Below, piece after piece: positions 52,494-62,254 of a DNA stretch of 64,000 nt. The stretch is taken from assembly GCA_050951465.1 (NCBI GenBank), contig JBMNJC010000019.1, forward strand, positions 25,468-89,467. Direction: 5' to 3'. The translations under genes were made by a program, and so were the position numbers. This stretch comes from JAAZHD01 sp012510895. Its GTDB lineage: Bacteria > Bacillota > Clostridia > Caldicoprobacterales > DTU083. Positions within the stretch are counted from its first letter, which is position 1. The number at the start of each line of letters is the position of its first letter. The notes under the pieces are model-generated. The model was given only the letters and a program-made list of their open reading frames with translations. It was not told where the DNA came from and made no database searches.

Positions 52494-54818
52494 ATGAATA
52501 ACAGCAAAGCTTACTTAAAGTATATGGATAAGCTGACACTCAAAAAGTTAGGGGATAGTTCAGAAGCCGGGCTATGGATAACATCACTGCCTGTACCTGC
52601 CGGTGCTACGAAGAACTTAAAGCTTGGCGCTGACAATAACCCAGAGGCATACAGTGACAGAGTTTACATAAAGGAGATTGGAAACTGGATATCCGAAGAA
52701 GCCGGTAATCCGCGGAGACTATTAATGATTGCCGACGGCAATAACACGGCACCTGATAATCTGAGCCTGATACCGGCGGATAAAATCGATGATGAAGCTC
52801 CAAATGCTTCCAAGGCTGATGATTATCATACTCCGGATGTATCCATGGTTTTATTAGAAAAATGTGAAGATCCCGGTTTTGCCTGGGAAAGGCATATGGC
52901 AGTTATTTCATGGAAAGATAAGAAACTGGGCATTGCAATGGGTCTCAGAACCAAGGGGGAGGTCCATTGGTGGGAAGCCTGCAAAATGGTGGTGCTGAAT
53001 GATGATCTTAACTGCAAAGAAATAGAAATCGGCGGCGCAATTCCTCTTGTTGTATATGATTCACGTGATTTAAGAAACAATGTCGGTTATGATAATCCTT
53101 TCCTGCATAAGCATAACTGGTTAAACGGCAATATTTATGCAAGGCTTCATTCAAACGGCGTATGTGAAGTTTACGCTCACCATATTAACAGCAAGTTTTT
53201 TGATGACGGTCTTGACCTGAAAGATGCTGTTCCGGTAATAGGCTTCAAGGTATTTAATGAAAAGGATAATATCAAAGATATATTAGGAAGCTGGAAGGGT
53301 GACAGGGATAATTTAAGAATCGGCGACATTGAATTTGACATATCAGATTCAAAGCACCTTGCCACCGAAGATCAACCAGGCAGTTTTGATTATGAAAATG
53401 ACTTTGTTGTATGGCAGCCCTATGAAGGGTGTGAGCTTTACGGCGGGATAGCCCCGAAAGTGATACTGAAAGATGAATTCATTTTCCATTCCAAAGATAA
53501 AATAATACCAAGAGGAATGGCCAGAACCATAAGGTTCTCTTTCAGCCTGTCCGATCGTTCACCCAGGGTGGTCAGGTACCTTGCACCAGCCTGGTGGTAC
53601 GGCTTGTGCCAGGAATTTCTGCCTGAATCATTGCTTCCGGTTTCAAATGAATATGATAAGGTCATAGAAAGTGCACGGAAATATATTAAGGAATATATAG
53701 TCCGCGGCGGTTTTGAAGACGGCAGCGTACCCAGGAATACACATGTACTGGGAGACGCGGGAAAATGTGAACCCGGCTGGGAAGGTGAGATGCCCGGAGG
53801 CCAGTTCTTATGCGCCTGGAGAACAGGGGACTTTGAAGATTATGACCTGGCCATGCGTTCTGCTTACGTATTTACTGATGTATATATAGATCATGCCGCA
53901 AAAGCTGTCAGGATGCACGGATATCCTCCCAATGCTTTTTCAGTTCCAATGAACCGCGTACACGGTCCGGTACTGGCATATCTGGAAACCGGAGATCCAT
54001 ATCTCTTAAATGCAGCAAAGGCTGTTATAGACACCTCATATTATACGCATAAGAATTCATGGCCCAGGCTTTGTGTAGGCAGGGATGCCTGTTTTATCAG
54101 AGGGGCAGTTTTGCTGTATCGTTATTTCAATGATTTACATTATAAGGAGATTGCCAAAGATTCAATTAAGGATGTGGTTGCCACCCAAAAGGAAGACGGC
54201 AGTTTCGGCGACCAGGGCGGCGGCACAGGCGTGCATCAGTGGGCTGCCTATATAGTCAAACCCTGGATGGGCTTAATGGCCTTAGGCGGCGTTGTGGATT
54301 ACCTGGAACTGCATCCTGATGAGCCTGAAATGCTGGCAGCAGTTAAAAAATTCGGAGACTGGCTGATGAAAGAAAGATTTGAGCATATTATAAAGACGGA
54401 GTCAGGTGATAATGCGGTTAAGGGCTGGTCTTATCAGCATTATTTCAAAGATGATATAATGTTCAGATCAGGCCGGAATGAGGAATGGTTTAAATTAAAG
54501 CAGCCTGATGATCCCTTGTGGCACGTTGAGTATCTTGCCCGCTTTCTAGGTTTCTGTGCCATAAAATTTAACGATCCTTCCTATCTTGATGCCTGGGCAG
54601 AAAGCTATGACGGCTATTATAACCGTGCAGGTGCAGAAATCAGGGGAGATCACGGGGCTGTGCAGGTATTTCAATACATTCCCTGGCTGCAGGCAAGGCT
54701 CTGGAATGCAAGACCGGCTGATAACGGCATAGAGACAGATCCCTTTGATTTTGGTCCGCGTACTGTCAGGAAGGCTGTTATAATGTCTCCCATGGGAAAC
54801 CTTGAGTGTGAGCTGTAA
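52494..54818 (+). CDS. Uncharacterised 774-residue protein, six-hairpin glycosidase-like C-terminal half
   Basis: I do not recognise the family with certainty. The N-terminal 390 residues look beta-rich (WWEACKMVVLNDD, YARLHSNGVCEVYAHH), as in the sandwich domain of large glycosidases. From about residue 400 the pattern is helical with conserved aromatic and acidic positions (ARKYIKEYIVRGGFEDG, YFNDLHYKEIAKDS, PWMGLMALGGVVDYLELHPD), which suggests an alpha/alpha toroid like many glycoside hydrolases and lyases. There is no signal peptide. GGGGGG lies 8 bases before the ATG. A terminator follows. It is cotranscribed with an amidohydrolase. Confidence 0.75.
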   Translation: MNNSKAYLKYMDKLTLKKLGDSSEAGLWITSLPVPAGATKNLKLGADNNPEAYSDRVYIKEIGNWISEEAGNPRRLLMIADGNNTAPDNLSLIPADKIDDEAPNASKADDYHTPDVSMVLLEKCEDPGFAWERHMAVISWKDKKLGIAMGLRTKGEVHWWEACKMVVLNDDLNCKEIEIGGAIPLVVYDSRDLRNNVGYDNPFLHKHNWLNGNIYARLHSNGVCEVYAHHINSKFFDDGLDLKDAVPVIGFKVFNEKDNIKDILGSWKGDRDNLRIGDIEFDISDSKHLATEDQPGSFDYENDFVVWQPYEGCELYGGIAPKVILKDEFIFHSKDKIIPRGMARTIRFSFSLSDRSPRVVRYLAPAWWYGLCQEFLPESLLPVSNEYDKVIESARKYIKEYIVRGGFEDGSVPRNTHVLGDAGKCEPGWEGEMPGGQFLCAWRTGDFEDYDLAMRSAYVFTDVYIDHAAKAVRMHGYPPNAFSVPMNRVHGPVLAYLETGDPYLLNAAKAVIDTSYYTHKNSWPRLCVGRDACFIRGAVLLYRYFNDLHYKEIAKDSIKDVVATQKEDGSFGDQGGGTGVHQWAAYIVKPWMGLMALGGVVDYLELHPDEPEMLAAVKKFGDWLMKERFEHIIKTESGDNAVKGWSYQHYFKDDIMFRSGRNEEWFKLKQPDDPLWHVEYLARFLGFCAIKFNDPSYLDAWAESYDGYYNRAGAEIRGDHGAVQVFQYIPWLQARLWNARPADNGIETDPFDFGPRTVRKAVIMSPMGNLECEL

Positions 54819-54845
54819 CAGATAAGATTTAAATAAACGGTAAAT

Positions 54846-54886
54846 AGCCTGGAACTTGCTTCGACAAGCGGGTTTCAGGCTTTTTC
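54846..54886 (+). terminator. Rho-independent terminator
   Basis: An AGCCTG/CAGGCT stem extended by an inner CTTG/CAAG helix (54846-54881) is followed by TTTTT, shortly after the 774-residue gene. Confidence 0.88.
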
Positions 54887-54920
54887 ATTCAGATGGTTAT
54901 ATCATATACAGGGCAATTTA

Positions 54921-54963
54921 TAGTTTTATACAATAAATATATTGACTTTATGGAATAAAACTA
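54921..54963. promoter_or_regulatory. Inverted repeat around the nagA-like promoter
   Basis: TAGTTTTAT (54921-54929) and ATAAAACTA (54955-54963) are a perfect 9-bp inverted repeat. One arm is just upstream of the -35 box and the other lies inside the spacer, where a repressor would block RNA polymerase. Confidence 0.45.
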
Positions 54964-54970
54964 TTATAAT
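54942..54970 (+). promoter_or_regulatory. Promoter of the nagA-like operon
   Basis: TTGACT (54942-54947), a 17-base spacer and a perfect TATAAT (54965-54970). The leader to the nagA-like start is about 150 bases and I see no known riboswitch in it. Confidence 0.8.
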
Positions 54971-55129
54971 AAAACCAAGACTGCAAAGAAAAAGATTTCC
55001 TTCATTTAATAGAAACTATCTATTAAACACAGGCAGAAATCATATTTCCTAACGCATGTGAATATTAATCTGTCAAATGCAATAGTTATGATACAGCGGC
55101 GTCCATAAAATAAAAAGGGGTTGAAATAT

Positions 55130-56272
55130 ATGCTTGCTATTACCAATGCTATGTTAATATTTCCGGAATATATGATGGAGAACGGGACGGTGCTTATTAA
55201 GAACGGAAAGATCCTTGATTACGGTTACACAGGCAAAATTTCCATTCCGGATGGTTGTCGGGTTATTGATGCCGGCGGGAAATACCTTGGACCGGGCCTG
55301 ATTGATATACATACCCATGCAGGAGGCGACTATTGGTTTTATGAAGAACCTTTGAAGGCAGCAAGGGCGCATCTTATGCACGGTACCACTTCTCTGCTTC
55401 CTACTGTATACTTCAATGCAACCAGGGAGCAATTGCTCGAACAGATTGAGCATATCAAGGAAAACAGCAAAAAAGAGGAAGGCAGAATTATAAGAGGGCT
55501 TTATATGGAAGCTCCTTATCTTAATCCTAAATTCGGGGCTGATCGTGAGAATAATCCATGGAAAAAGCCGGTTGACCCCAAGGACTATATGGAGCTGATT
55601 GAAGCAGCGGGAGACTTTGCGAAAGTCTGGTGTCTGGCTCCGGAAAGGGAGAATATAGAAACCTTTGTAAAGGATGTTAAGACTGCAATACCGGACATTG
55701 TTTTTTCAGTAGCTCACAGCGAGGCTTCCCCTTATGAGATAGAACGCTTAATGCCTTATGGCCTTAAGCTGGCAACCCATCATACCAATGCTACAGGCGA
55801 TCTTCAGAAATATCCGGAATGCAGGGGCGTCAGCGTAGATGAAACCGTAAATTATAACGATGAGATCTATGCAGAGCTTATATGCGACAGAAGAGGCATA
55901 CATGTTGATCCTTATATGCTTAGACTGGTACTTAAGATTAAAGGTAAAAACAAGATAATCCTGATTTCTGATGCCTGTGTATTTGACGGCCCTGTTCCTG
56001 AAGGCTACGAAGGGGTTACCGACATTAATTTTGATCATCAGGGTGAAATTGCAGGTTCAAAACTGACCCTTGATGTTGCCTGTTATAATATGATGCTGCA
56101 TACCGGCTCAAGCTTATGCGATGTATTTAAATTTGCATCCACCAACCCGGCAAAGCTTTTAGGGTTTAATACAAAAGGCAGAATTGAAAAGGGCTTTGAT
56201 GCCGACTTAATCCTAGTGGACGATAAAATGAGTGTTAACCTTGTAATATTGCAAGGTGAAATAATCCAATAA
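55130..56272 (+). CDS. NagA-like amino-sugar-6-phosphate deacetylase
   Basis: A 380-residue amidohydrolase of the N-acetylglucosamine-6-phosphate deacetylase family. GLIDIHTHAGGD replaces the usual DxHxHG. The metal Glu lies in GLYMEAPYLNP (normally GxHxEGPxL), the His ligands in VAHSEA and THHTNAT, and the catalytic Asp in ILISDACVFDGP. The changes around the substrate pocket suggest a relative of GlcNAc-6-P as substrate. AAGGGG lies 9 bases before the ATG at 55130. It is followed after 30 bases by a NagB-like gene and then an FGGY kinase, together a plausible catabolic operon for an N-acylated sugar. Confidence 0.85.
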   Translation: MLAITNAMLIFPEYMMENGTVLIKNGKILDYGYTGKISIPDGCRVIDAGGKYLGPGLIDIHTHAGGDYWFYEEPLKAARAHLMHGTTSLLPTVYFNATREQLLEQIEHIKENSKKEEGRIIRGLYMEAPYLNPKFGADRENNPWKKPVDPKDYMELIEAAGDFAKVWCLAPERENIETFVKDVKTAIPDIVFSVAHSEASPYEIERLMPYGLKLATHHTNATGDLQKYPECRGVSVDETVNYNDEIYAELICDRRGIHVDPYMLRLVLKIKGKNKIILISDACVFDGPVPEGYEGVTDINFDHQGEIAGSKLTLDVACYNMMLHTGSSLCDVFKFASTNPAKLLGFNTKGRIEKGFDADLILVDDKMSVNLVILQGEIIQ

Positions 56273-56302
56273 AATAATAAAAGGAATGGAAGGAGAATGA
56301 CA

Positions 56303-57262
56303 ATGAATTTCATTAAGGTTGACCCTCCAACTGACTTTGACTTTATCCCGGCGGATTTTGTACCGTTTAAAGATCGGGAAGTATGCGAGAGGGTGCGGAA
56401 AATAAGTGGGAAAGATTTGGAAAAACACCCGAATCCGGATTTCAAAATTGAAGTTCATCTGAATCCCCATCCCGTTGTCATAGGTCATCTTTTCACCAGA
56501 ATCAAGGAATCCTATGAACAGGACAAAAAGTTTACCGTCATTTTAGGAAATCCGGAACCTGAAACTTATCTTCCTCTGGCATCCTTAATTAACTATCACA
56601 GAGTAAATTGCCGCAATGTACATATCTTTGCAATGGATGAATGGGCAGATCAGGATGGAAACATTGCTCCCATAACATATAAGGCAAGCCTTGCCAGATC
56701 CATGATTAAATATTTCGTATATGCTATTGACCCTGAATTAAGAATGCCCATGGAAAATGTACATTATCCCACAAAAGAGAATTTCTCCAGCTACTCACAA
56801 ATGATAGTTGACATTGGTGAAGGCGGAGCCGACTTATGTTATTCAAGCCCCGGCTGGACAGGTCATATTGCTTTTGTTGATCCGGTCGAGGAATTTATTG
56901 TGGAAGATATAAATGAATATCTGAAACAGACTGCGAAAATTATTAAGCTGCATCCCATGACCATAATGCAGAATTCTCTCCACGGCATATTCGGTCAGTC
57001 AGGATATATTGCGGCAGTACCGCCCAAGGCAGCTACCATTGGTCCCTTTGACGTAGCAAACGCCAGAGAAAGAATAGAGATTCATTCACTTCTGACCAAT
57101 AATACATTCTCATCCTGGCAGAGAATGGTCTCCAGGCTTATTCTCCACGGCCCGGTAACGCCTTTGGTTCCAAGTTCCATACTGCAGCTGATGAAGACCC
57201 AGGTTTATGTCAGCGAAGAAATAGCAAAACCGTTTGATTTCTGGGAAACTGTAGGGTACTGA
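56303..57262 (+). CDS. NagB-like amino-sugar-6-phosphate isomerase/deaminase
   Basis: A 319-residue paralogue of the protein at 5793-6731, with shared NVHIFAMDEWADQDGNIAP, MENVHYPTKEN, HGIFGQSG and ILHGPVTPLVPSSIL. It would isomerise and deaminate the deacetylated sugar phosphate made by the NagA-like enzyme. AAGGAG lies 7 bases before the ATG at 56303; an in-frame ATG at 56297 is too close. The kinase begins one base after its stop. Confidence 0.85.
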   Translation: MNFIKVDPPTDFDFIPADFVPFKDREVCERVRKISGKDLEKHPNPDFKIEVHLNPHPVVIGHLFTRIKESYEQDKKFTVILGNPEPETYLPLASLINYHRVNCRNVHIFAMDEWADQDGNIAPITYKASLARSMIKYFVYAIDPELRMPMENVHYPTKENFSSYSQMIVDIGEGGADLCYSSPGWTGHIAFVDPVEEFIVEDINEYLKQTAKIIKLHPMTIMQNSLHGIFGQSGYIAAVPPKAATIGPFDVANARERIEIHSLLTNNTFSSWQRMVSRLILHGPVTPLVPSSILQLMKTQVYVSEEIAKPFDFWETVGY

Positions 57263-57263
57263 T

Positions 57264-58723
57264 ATGGGATATATAGCAATTGACCTTGGAACTACCAATG
57301 TAAAGGTCTGCTGCTACAGTGCCGATCTTTCACCTTTATCCTCAAAAGGGATAAAGGTGAAATATGATGGCACGGGAGGAATTGTTGAATTTAATCCTGA
57401 AGATTATCTCAAGCTTGTACTGGAAGCATTGAAGGAAAGTATCGCAGATTCTTACGGAGGCAGCAGAGAAAAACATTATATCACTTTAACCGGGCAGGCT
57501 GAATCTTTGGTCATAACAGATAAGGATTACAATCCGCTGGCCAATGCTATTTCCTGGATGGATGCGAGAAGCACCAGGGAAACTGAGTTAATCGAGGCCC
57601 ATTTTCCGCAAAAGCAAAGGTATGAAATTACAGGACAAAGCTATGTAACAGAGACCTTTCCTATAACTAAAATGCTATGGCTTAAAAGCCACAGGCCGGA
57701 ATTAACCGGCAGCGGCATAAGATATCTTATGATAAAGGACTATATAGCATATCGCCTCAGCGGTGTGGTGAAAGGCGAATACTCCATATATAATTTCACT
57801 CATTATTTGGATATAAGAAAAAAAGATTACTGGGGCGAAATATTGGATTTCTGCGGAGTGTCCCCGTCCAATCTTCCTGAGCTGGTTGAGCCCTGCACAG
57901 AGCTTGGCACTATTATAAAAGAAGCTGCCGACGAAATTAATGTATCTTATGACTCCATTATAAACTGCGGCACGCTTGATCATTTTGCAGGAATGATAGG
58001 CACAGGGAATATAATGAAGGGGAAGGTCAGTGAATCTACAGGTACTGTTCTTGCCATAGCCGCTATAGCAGACAGCTTTAAGACCGATAAGGGAAAAATT
58101 CCCTGTCATTATGGACCGTTTCCTGATAGTTATGTATATCTGCCGGTATGTGAAAGCGGAGGCATATGTCTGGAATGGTTCAGGGATAAATTTGCCGGGG
58201 ATAAGACCTTTAAGCAATTGGATGATGAAGCCTCGCAGAGAGAGACAGATGAAAAAACTGATCTTTCTGCCTTATATAAACGGGGTTAACTCACCTGAAT
58301 TCGACAGAAATGCTTCCGGCGTCTTTTACGGCATTAATATTGAACATGATGAAGTGGACTTTGCAGGCAGCAGTAATGGAAGGTGTTGCTTTCCTGCTTA
58401 ATAAGAATATTAATGCTTTAAAAGAACTGGATATAAGTCCTGCCGAGATCATTACAACCGGCGGCGGGGCAAAGTCGGACTATTGGAATCAGCTAAAGGC
58501 AGACATAACTCAAATACCTGTAGTCATTCCGGAGAACCCGGAGGCAGCCCTGTTCGGGGCAGCCATAATCGGAGCTGTCACTTCCGGCAGCATAGCAGAT
58601 TATAAGCAGGCTGCAGAACTTATAAAAGTTAAAAAAGTATTCCGGCCCCGTGAAAATAAAGTATTGAACAAAAAGATGGAGTTATTTGACAGCTTATATG
58701 AAAAGCTTTTTGTAAACATTTGA
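57264..58723 (+). pseudogene. FGGY-family carbohydrate kinase, two frameshifts
   Basis: The first 325 or so residues are an intact N-terminal FGGY kinase (IAIDLGTTNVKVCCYSADL, SWMDARS, and the catalytic Asp in NCGTLDHFAGM). At an A6 run near 58250 the frame is lost. Another frame continues with KKLIFLPYINGVNSPEFD, and after a second shift near 58360 a third frame gives EIITTGGGAKSDYWNQLKAD and the C-terminus at 58723. All parts belong to one xylulokinase-like protein of about 485 residues. It may phosphorylate the sugar handled by the NagA-like and NagB-like enzymes. As sequenced it is not functional. Confidence 0.82.
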
Positions 58724-58777
58724 CGACTGACTCATAATACAGCCTATAATTATTTCATTACTGTTTATTGTATAAAT

Positions 58778-58817
58778 GTCCGTCCTCAGCCTATGCTGAG
58801 GATGGACAGAATTTTTG
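58778..58817 (+). terminator. Rho-independent terminator
   Basis: A 14-bp stem from 58778 to 58809 (inner TCCTCAGC/GCTGAGGA, loop CTAT, one G-U) is followed by a T-run at 58813-58817. It ends the nagA-like, nagB-like and kinase operon. Confidence 0.9.
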
Positions 58818-58904
58818 CATAAACTTAAGACTTCACATCTAAGGAAGAAACCCAAGCGTTAATTAATACCAATAAAATTTAATAAGAAAAGAGGAGATTC
58901 TTGT

Positions 58905-60242
58905 ATGTTACAAGCTGGTTTTTGCAGATTGGATGTGACCCCTCCGCTGGGAATTGATATGCCGGGATATTACACCAGGCGCCTGTCCACAGGCATACTT
59001 GATCCTCTTACTGTCACAGCCGTTGCACTATCAGACTCTTCTACCCAGGCCGTTCTCATTACTGCAGGACTTTATTGGCATTCCCATTCCCGTGCAGGAT
59101 CAATTGAAGCAGGCAGTATCTGAGCGCTGCGGAATTTCCAAAGATGCAGTATTTATAGCATGCACCCATACCCATACCGCATGCCATCTGGACGGCAGCG
59201 ACAGGATGGATTCTGAATTTGCACGTTACTTCTCGCGTAAACTTTGTGATTGTGTACAGATTGCACAGGATGATTTAAAAACCGGTTACCATGTACATAT
59301 CCAGCGGAGAAGCCCGAAACATATCCTTTGTACGCCGGTTTGTCATGAAGAACGGAAGCATTAAAACAAACCCGGGCATTGGAAACCCCAATATCTCCCA
59401 TCCTGTAAGCGAGCCGGATGAAACCATGCAGTTGATTATTCTTAAGCAGGAAGGCGGCAGGGAAATTTTGCTGGTTAACTTCCAGGTACACCCCGATGTG
59501 GTTGGAGGTACAAAATACTCGGCGGACTATCCGGGTTTTGTGCGCACCTTTGTTGAAAATGAGATGGATAACGTGTGCTGCGCCTATTTCAACGGCTGTC
59601 AGGGTGACACCAATCATGTTAATGTAAAACTGCCTAAAGGACTATAAGCAAAGGAATCGATCATGCACGTCACATGGCCGGGTTATTGCTGACAGTGTGA
59701 TAGAGGCATACGGCAGGAAGATTTCTTTGCCTGACGGGCATATAGGATTCGGCCACGTTGAATTTGAGGTGCCTGCCAACAGCGGCACTGAAGAAGAGAT
59801 AAGGCAGGCGAGAATATGGAGGTATGACTATAATACTCTGGGACCTGAAGGGTTTGCCAAGAAATACGGCGATTCTGCGTGGGAAAAACAGATTGTAGGC
59901 TTTCGCCTTGCCAGGCTGGCCGATAAGGGTTATATAGGCAAGGGCGGCATGATACCCCTCAGGGTTATGTCCGTTCGGTTCGGGGATGTGGTATTTTCAG
60001 CCATGCCCGGTGAACCCTTTACCGAAATTGGATTGCAGATCAAAAATGCATCTCCTTTCTCCCTTACTGTAGTCTGCTGCTGCGCCAACGGCTACGAGGG
60101 TTACTTCCCCATGGCAGATGCTTTAAGCGGCTATGAGGGCCTGAACAGCAATTATCTGCCCGGCGTTGCGGAGACTATAATAGAAAAAACCATTGCTCTT
60201 AATAAGGACTTATTCAGCAAGAAGGAAAGCGGGGCTTTATAG
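58905..60242 (+). pseudogene. Neutral ceramidase-like hydrolase, several frameshifts
   Basis: Four frame pieces together match the neutral/alkaline ceramidase-type N-terminal domain and align with the gene at 62255-63566. The pieces are FCRLDVTPPLGIDMPGYYTRR (58905), FIACTHTHTACHLDG (metal-binding THTH), NISFVRRFVMKNGSIKTNPG with VNFQVHPDVVGG, and CQGDTNHVN followed, after another shift near 59650, by RVIADSVIEAYGRK to the stop at 60242. At least three and probably four frameshifts are needed (near 59060, 59290 and 59650). There is no signal peptide. This family hydrolyses amide bonds in lipids; the Clostridial cytosolic branch is uncharacterised. GAGGAG lies upstream of the ATG. Confidence 0.75.
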
Positions 60243-60246
60243 GCGA

Positions 60247-60282
60247 ATAATATATGTGCATATGTATAAATGCACATTATTA
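60247..60282. repeat. Intergenic hairpin
   Basis: ATGTGCAT (60254-60261) and ATGCACAT (60270-60277) pair perfectly, extended by ATAATA/TATTAT with one bulge. It lies between the first ceramidase-like gene and the GH36-like gene; there is no T-run, so an mRNA-stabilising or processing role is as likely as termination. Confidence 0.45.
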
Positions 60283-60308
60283 TGAACATAGTTAGGAGAT
60301 GGCAGGGT

Positions 60309-62229
60309 ATGACGGCTTCAATTCAAAATACGGAACGTAATAATACTTTGAGGATTCTTAACAAAATAGCGGAAGGCATAGGCTGTAGCATATCTGATAT
60401 ATCATTCCGCATATATCTTAAGGAGCATAATATCATTCTGTCTCCTGATGACTTTAATCTTGTTCCGGACCTTAATGATGAGTCGGTTAAGTTTGAAGGC
60501 AGCTGGAGAGATATCAATATTATATGGGATTTTAAAAAATCAAAGGGCGGATATACAGTAAGTCTAAAGGCATACAGCGATAATCAGCTAAATTGCACTG
60601 CCTTCGACAGTCTTATAGTGAGGTACAAACCAGAAACCGGGAATATAATGGATTGGCGTGTATTACAATATTCAGACAGGTATGTCACCAATCCCATAGG
60701 TTTTCCTACTGTTAAAGAAGCGCTTGAGATAGATACCCCCTGCAATATGCTGACCGGTACATTCAGAAATAACAAGGAAAAGGGTTTATTCTTAGGTACT
60801 GTATTGCCGCAGGATAACAGGCATCTTTATAAGATGCAGATGCTTGAAAGCGGCCAGCTTCAATTTACTTGCACTACAAGGTTTATTACAACGGTATGTA
60901 CAGATAATTCCCTTTCTTCTGAAATAACTTGGATATCAGCCTGTAAAAATGTCAAAGAATCCTTTGATGCATATGCTGATTTTGTGCCCTTTCTGCCGGA
61001 TGATCCCCAAACCCGTCAGAGGCTGGAACAGCTGGGACTACTATTACTTCTCGGTTTCATTGGATGCTTTGATTGAGAATATGGAGGCTATACGCAAGGA
61101 TGATATTCTGTCAAAAAATATTCAATACATTGTTATAGATGACGGCTGGCAGCATATGTATGGTGAATGGGAACCAAATTACAAATTCCCCGGGGGCCTT
61201 GAAAGAGCTGTAAAAGAAATAAAAGTAAGGGGTTTCATTCCCGGTATATGGCTGGCGCCGCTTTTTATTGATACAGCTTCTTATGCCGGATTAAGAATGC
61301 CTGAACTGATGGTGAAGAATGAGTATGGAGATCCTCTTATTTATGATGGAAATTATATATTGGATCCGACTTCACCGGCCGGCAAAAAATTCCTGAAGGG
61401 AATATATACCAAACTATATGAAATGGGTTTCAGGTACTTTAAGGTAGATCATGTCAGATGCCTGTTGAATGTAGACAGGTTCTATGAAAAACACAAAGGA
61501 CCATATGAAGTGCTTAGGGATCTTTTTGCACTTATAAGGGAGTGCGTAACTGAAGAAAGCTATATCTTAGGCTGTTCCCTGCCGCTTGAATGCGGTCCCG
61601 GACTCTCCGATGCAGGACGCACCGGCATTGATATACATAATCAATGGAACCATCTGGAATGGGCCCTTGAATGTTATACCTTCAAGTACTGGGCTAACAA
61701 GAGAGTATGGGTTAATGATATTGATTTTCTTATAGTAAGGGGCAAGGATACCTCACTGGAAGAAGAAACCAATGTACTTAACCCCAATGAAAACAATCCC
61801 AATGCCCCAAGATGGAGAAGGGGAGAGGTTTTTGACAAATATGAAGCCCAAACCTGGACTAATATTGTAATGTTTACAGGGGGCAATGTATTCTTAAGTG
61901 ACAGGATCAATATGCTGAATGAAGAAGGCAAAAAGCTTATACGCAAAGGAATACAAAGTACAGAAACAACAGCAGAACCTTTGGATATGTGCTGCGGTTA
62001 TCACCCGTCCCTGTGGCTGCAAAGGCTGAATAGCGGATACAGGCTGACTGTAATTAACTGGCAGGATGAAAAGGCAGTATACAGCTTTGATTTTGAAGAA
62101 TACAGACTTACAGCGCCTGATAAAGTTGTTAATGACTGGACAGGTGAGGAGATCGGTATTCAGAACGGCAGATTAAATATTGAATTAAACAGTCATGAAA
62201 GCATAGTTTTTATTTGGGATAAATTTTAA
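60309..62229 (+). pseudogene. GH36/GH27-like alpha-galactosidase, one frameshift
   Basis: The first frame (about 235 residues) is an N-terminal beta-domain. Near 61010, in a CCCCAAACCC stretch, the frame changes and continues as PVRGWNSWDYYYFSVS, the clan GH-D hallmark, then YIVIDDGWQ, FRYFKVDHVRC with the probable nucleophile Asp, and a region with LECGPGLSDAGRTGID near the acid/base. The C-terminal domain ends at 62229. Rejoined, the enzyme has about 640 residues and no signal peptide. It would release alpha-galactose or alpha-N-acetylgalactosamine. The start at 60309 has AGGAG about 10 bases upstream. Confidence 0.8.
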
Positions 62230-62254
62230 ATATTAATGATAAGGGGACGAAAAT

